A stretch of 64,000 bases of DNA from Chamaecrista fasciculata. Its lineage: Eukaryota; Streptophyta; Magnoliopsida; Fabales; Fabaceae. Location: NCBI GenBank assembly GCA_003254925.1, contig QANZ01034567.1, positions 39,208 to 103,207 on the forward strand. Direction: 5' to 3'. Positions 59,090-64,000 of this stretch are shown piece by piece (within the stretch, counting starts at the first letter, position 1; each line of letters starts with the position of its first letter). A program made the translations under genes and the position numbers. The notes beneath the pieces were generated by a model, which did no database searches, had not been told where the DNA came from, and worked only from the letters and a program-made list of their open reading frames with translations.

Positions 59090-60191
59090 TCAACATGCTG
59101 CGGAAGGATGGGTGTAAGGGTTGTACAAGTGATGAGGCTTGGGAGCCATTGTGAATGGGCTTTTGTTGGAAGCGCCGCCGTCGCCGACGACACCACCGAG
59201 CCTCTCGCACGACGGACACATCGTCAGAGTCGCCGCCGGCATCGGCATGTACAACGGCGGAGCCAGTTTCAGCGCCTTCAGCTCTTGTACCTCCTTCTGT
59301 AGCCTCCTGTTCTCATCCGTCAGTGTTTCACAACATTTCTTTAGAAACTCGCAGTCCACCTCCGTTTGCTTCAGCTTCGTTCTGTAACATCGAAAACAAA
59401 ATCTCAATCACCAGTATCACCCAATTAATTAACCGTATATTCTCAAATTCTGTTACTAATTATAACGGATTACTATCGGTTGTTGTAATTTGTAACTGAA
59501 TTAGTTACTTACCTGGCTCGTCGATTCTGGAACCAGACTTCAACCTGGCGAGGCCGTAAATTTAACTGCCTGGCTAAGGCTTGCTTCTGCTTCTGCAACT
59601 TGAATTACAATCGGAGTTAGTAATTAAGGAAATTAAAGGAAAATGAAAGCGGAATTAATGAATGATTAAGATAGATAAATGATTAATTACAGGGTTGAGA
59701 GTGCTGTGTAGCTTGAAGCTTTCTTCAAGGAGAGCAGATTGTTCTTTGGTGAGCCTGAGCTTCTTCCTGGAATTGGAGGCGTCTTCGTCTTCATCGCTGA
59801 CTCTGCTTGAAGAAATAACTCTGTCGGCGTCTACTTCGCTACTACTGAGATCTCTCTCCCTCTTCACCCTCCCGCTGGAGAAGCAGGAAACAGAACTGTG
59901 AGGTGAAGAAACCTGGCGAGACAAGTATTCCAGACTAGCTACTGTTTCCTCAACACAAACTTTGTTCACATCAATCTTTTTGCTATAAGTATCGCCGGCG
60001 CCGGACAGAGCCAGCGTCAAAGACGGCTCATCAGCAGTAGTAGTAGTAGTACCTCCGCCGTGGCCGGAGGAATATGGTAATTTCTTCGGAGAAACGACGA
60101 CGGCGGCGGCGTCGGTTTCGTCGGTAACACGCAAGCCTAGCCCTAGAACGAGGCCGAGATCGTCTGAGTTAGTGGAATCGTGAAAACCCAT
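59090..60191 (-). CDS. HAT22: homeodomain-leucine zipper class II transcription factor (HAT22/HAT9 type)
   Basis: Three exons in phase: 59691-60191, 59513-59592, 59090-59381, encoding 290 residues from the first ATG. In order: LGLVLGLGL (12-20) and an EAR-type LTLAL (58-62), both repression-motif-like; an acidic, Ser-rich region; a homeodomain (about 141-194) split by intron 1, from [20 protein letters not shown] to [11 protein letters not shown]; a leucine zipper (about 195-235) with [20 protein letters not shown]; and the class II mark [10 protein letters not shown] (about 248-257) before the end [12 protein letters not shown]-Zip II proteins bind CAATNATTG as dimers and mostly repress, acting in shade and hormone responses; HAT22 is linked to cytokinin and leaf ageing. 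The 5' UTR is CT-rich on the coding strand. Neighbouring XTH agrees with At4g37790 next to At4g37800. Confidence 0.96.
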
Positions 60192-62580
60192 TCGGAGAAG
60201 GAGGAGAAGAAGAAGAGTTAGAAGGTATGGGTTGAAATCATGGGAGGGAAAGGGCCTTATGAAGAAGAGAGAGAGAGAGACAGTAGTTTTTTTGTGGGGG
60301 CGTTGGGTGGGTGGGTGCTATGATTATTGATAATCAAAGAGAGGAATGAGTAGTGAAAAGAATCTGATGGTTATTGCAAATTATGATGATGATATATACT
60401 CCTCTCTTCTCTCTATTACTCTATACTATAGTATACCCCCCTACCTAGCTGGCTACCTCTTGAAGCCTTCTCTTACATAGGTTGACCGATTGAGTCCCAC
60501 TCATAGTCTCATACTATTACTCTCAATATTATAATAATTGATAATACCACACTCACAAACATGGAAAAATTCCCCTTTCTCTTTCTCTCTACACACTAAA
60601 AAAATTGTTATACTACTTATGTCTTATGTATCCTACAAATCCACATTACTGTATACTATTAAACTCAAATCCACACAATAAAGTACAATTCATAGGTGTA
60701 CTGTTTAATTAGATTTCTTAAATATAATTTTAATATTTTCCATATCTTTGATCTCCACTAGAGAGTATATATGAAGTGGTTTTTATTTAAAAAAATAATT
60801 AAATATTTAAATTGGATTTGGTGTCAAATGATGAAATGAATAAATATGTTTGATATAAAACATTAGTTAAATAAATTTTGACGCAATGACTGGTCAGTTT
60901 TTTATTTGTAATTAATATGTATAAATAATTTTATCAGCCAATTATTATATTACCATGATTTATTTCATTCCTTTTTTTTTCACTTACTGTTTATACAAAG
61001 AGATATATTAAAGTTGGCTTCGCTAGTCGCTACCTGCAGCCACACACGTACCAGTTATAACTGTTATTACATGTTTCAATTATTAATTTCTGCCCTCTGT
61101 CCTTCCCTTAATTATGTTACCCCCCTTCTTCTTTTCTCTTTCATTCGTTCTTGTTCTTTTTAATACCCTCATCGTGATCTCTCGTCTTCCAGGACACACA
61201 TATATGTTACTAATTATACACACACACATATATACCATGCACATGTTTTCACATATCCTTTGTATATATTTGGATTTTAAAAATTTCTTCATTACCGACT
61301 TTAAAATAATTATTACTTTGAAGTGTAATTTATCATTGTCAAATAAGCAACAAATTACTGCTCAGGATAGTAATCTATCTGATATCAGAGTTAATATTAG
61401 AAATATGACTTTCATAAAAAAAAATACTAGACATGAGATGGTAAGACAATAATAATTAAAAATAATTAGTATTTTGCCAAGTCAATTTTCTAATTATCAT
61501 ATCTTCAGCTTCTTGATGTTTTAGTTTTCAAGATTACTTAGCAAAATAAACAATATAATATAGAACTAAAGTATAAATTACATTCAGAAGGTGAACAAAT
61601 TATAATTTTTCTACTACTTATTTTAATTTTTTCTTAAAAACTATAATAAAAATACATTTCCATTAGATTTTACATTATTTATTAACTCGAGCTATATATG
61701 TTTGTTGAACCTTTTTTTTAATTAACATGCTAAACTTATGACAAATAAATAAATAAATCTTAATAATTAAGAAAAAAAAGTGAAAGCACATCACTTAATT
61801 ATTTGTCAATGATTAATTAAGTTTGGCGTGGATTAATATAGGATTACATATATTTAATGAAAAGTGTTGTATAACAGACCCACATGAACTGTCTCCCACC
61901 ACTCCATGCCTTGTTGAACTAGCTAGAATTAGAGATCCAGATGGGTACCATCTAGCTACCATGTCATCACCTTGCTTACCAATTAATGTTGCATATATAT
62001 ATTTATATAATGTATGTATTTTTTTATTTTTAATGATGAATGAGGAATATGAATGAATGAGGATGGTTGGTTTGGACGGTTTTCCTCTTGCTTATTATGA
62101 GTGTTGAGAGTAGAAACTGAGAAAGGGATGTGCACTATTTGTTTGTTTCCAAGAAGGAAAAAAAAGGAGAGAAAAGAAAAATGAAAAAGTAGGTATACAA
62201 GACACAAATTGGAGTTTCAACGAGTTATAATGGTGCCAGAATATGATTCATCAACAAGAATCCGGATATTTGCTTAACTAGAAAGTTGATGGTGAGTCTT
62301 TGGGTCCTACAATTCCATGTATTAATTAGTACTATAAGCACTTTCAATAATGCATTGTCGGCGATGCTAACCTCAAGTTAGGTCACCCATAATTGATCAT
62401 ATAACCTAATATAATCTCCCCACCAAAATAACGGCGTTTACACCACCTTCTATAATTGCTTCTTTTGGTTAACTGTTAAATCAATTATTCATTGATTATC
62501 ATTATACACATATATAGTATACTATACATGCACGCTTGCTTACAATATGATCTTTTATTCATTACTAGTTAGATGTTATT

Positions 62581-62619
<39 letters not shown>

Positions 62620-63040
62620 TATAGGACCACACGTTTTCACATATCCACTGGATAAGATTATGATCGATATATATATAAAGATCCATGCCAAAGTCAAAAG
62701 TAATTATCGATTTACTATAATGCTAATCTTATTAATTATCATCCATCATCGTCTTAGCCTCTTTCCTATTGGATTTTATTGTTAGCCAATCCGAACGAGA
62801 TAAAAATTTGCACATACCTAATGATTATATTATCTTATATATATATATATATATGTATGTATCTATGTATATATATATACCTAATTTGATTTGATGAGTT
62901 GCAACTAGCTAGCTCTATTTAATATAGTTATGGGTACGCGTACGGTAGTTTTATTTTACGGAGAGTTGGATCAATAATTTCTCATGTATGATGTGTTGGT
63001 CTTTCTCATTATTTGCAGTATTTCTATTTTTTAAGTTACA

Positions 63041-63072
<32 letters not shown>

Positions 63073-64000
63073 TTTAGAAACTCAATTTCTCCTAATAACC
63101 ACCCTTAATTTAAGCAGTCAATTCAAGCAGATACACAATTGCCGGGACAGAAGCCCACGCTTATTTTGATTAGTGGGATACATCATTATGATAAGCATAC
63201 AAAAGGACAAGATTGCAAATAATGTACATTAATAATTTATCTATAACTATATCTATATTTGGGGCTTTTTGGTATTCCATATTTTCAATATCATATAGTA
63301 TTAAATACAACATATATAAAAGTATGGAGGTATACTAAATATATCATTGATTTTTTTACTACTCTTAAGTTTATTTTATTATCGTACAAATTATATTTGC
63401 ATGACCTTTGAAGCATGTAAATTAAACTCATTACTAGACACTAGTTATGTATGATGTATGATTTTAGTTTCTTCCTGTATTTTGTTTTAAAGCTATATAT
63501 CAATTAATACAAATAATAAAAATTATGAATTACATTAAGAAAGCGAAAGATTAATTGTTTAATTTTTTTAATTTGTTTTTAATAATAATTAAGCATAAAG
63601 TCTGTAAGTTTGTCTGCGTCGTATGATCTAATCGCCTGAGGCAATTAGAAAAAAGTTACTTTAATTGTAAAAAAAAAAAAAGTTGTCATTAATATATCAT
63701 TTGTTTATTTTCTGTGCATGACTTTGTCCACCAATTCTATTCTCACTTGACGAACAACCTTAAAAAAATCATAAAAACGAAGGCCAGATACATTGTTCTA
63801 CATTCAAATCTTAATCTTTATTTACTAATTTTTGTGGAATAGATTTAATGAAAGAATAACTTTTGACTTATAGATAATTTATTTAGAAAATGTAATTTAT
63901 TACGGCATGGGTGAGTATTTATGACGTCAGGCGAAAAGAAAGTAATAAAATTTAAAGGTAGGGCTTGCTTTCTCTCTCCCGTTCCATTTTTTTTTTTTTT
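60192..64000. other. HAT22 promoter side and AT-rich intergenic DNA
   Basis: A TATA-like GTATATATC on the minus strand (about 60393-60400) lies 200 bp before the HAT22 ATG. Beyond it are (AT)n tracts (about 62596-62620, 62838-62853, 63045-63071) and no recognisable gene. Confidence 0.45.

Overview
The window is nuclear DNA from a flowering plant, almost certainly a eudicot. Genes have GT-AG introns and plant-specific families are present (HD-Zip II, CLE, EPFL, XTH). The spaces between genes are AT-rich and packed with plant transposon relics. Three runs of evidence show a draft assembly: N gaps at 4498-5473 and 22970-23128, and single-N contig joins at 38254, 42889 and 56368.

Gene layout, left to right: the 3' end of an alpha-tubulin gene (1-483, +); COX6a, a subunit of cytochrome c oxidase (8217-12890, +, four exons); a highly acidic Ser/Glu/Asn-rich single-pass membrane protein of unknown function (16235-17941, -); the intronless mitochondrial cysteine desulfurase NFS1 (20033-21409, +); an EPFL2-type secreted cysteine-rich peptide (26365-26862, -, two exons); an XTH6/7-type xyloglucan endotransglucosylase/hydrolase (36125-37871, +, four exons); a CLE signalling peptide precursor (44615-44824, -); and a HAT22-type HD-Zip II transcription factor (59090-60191, -, three exons). 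As I remember the Arabidopsis map, COX6a, an unknown protein, EPFL2, XTH7 and HAT22 are neighbours at At4g37830-At4g37790, while NFS1 adjoins XTH6 at At5g65720-At5g65730. The window therefore looks like the union of two fractionated Arabidopsis duplicate segments, plus a CLE gene.

The rest is mostly mobile DNA. There is a Ty3/gypsy chromodomain retrotransposon (38255-42888) whose contig ends overlap by 95 bp and whose gag is largely missing and replaced by an inverted piece. A nearly complete but broken L1-type LINE lies on the minus strand (46702-52535), nested in an older small element. A 2.1 kb foldback element (53392-55524) has arms made of degenerate telomere-like repeats and a perfect 10-bp target duplication; a 307-bp relative lies at 24598-24904. 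A 1.0 kb element with an exact 11-bp target duplication (2351-3385) is nested in a PIF/Harbinger-like element. Four copies of a 330-bp MITE, a SINE with Pol III boxes, a Stowaway-like MITE, a solo LTR, a Helitron-like 3' end and several foldback elements, one inside an XTH intron, complete the picture.

The genes do not form a pathway. COX6a and NFS1 are mitochondrial housekeeping genes; EPFL2, CLE, XTH and HAT22 act in development and the cell wall. I found no convincing new biological system. The most useful leads are the preserved gene cluster, the CLE peptide with Ala at position 7, and the telomere-like foldback.
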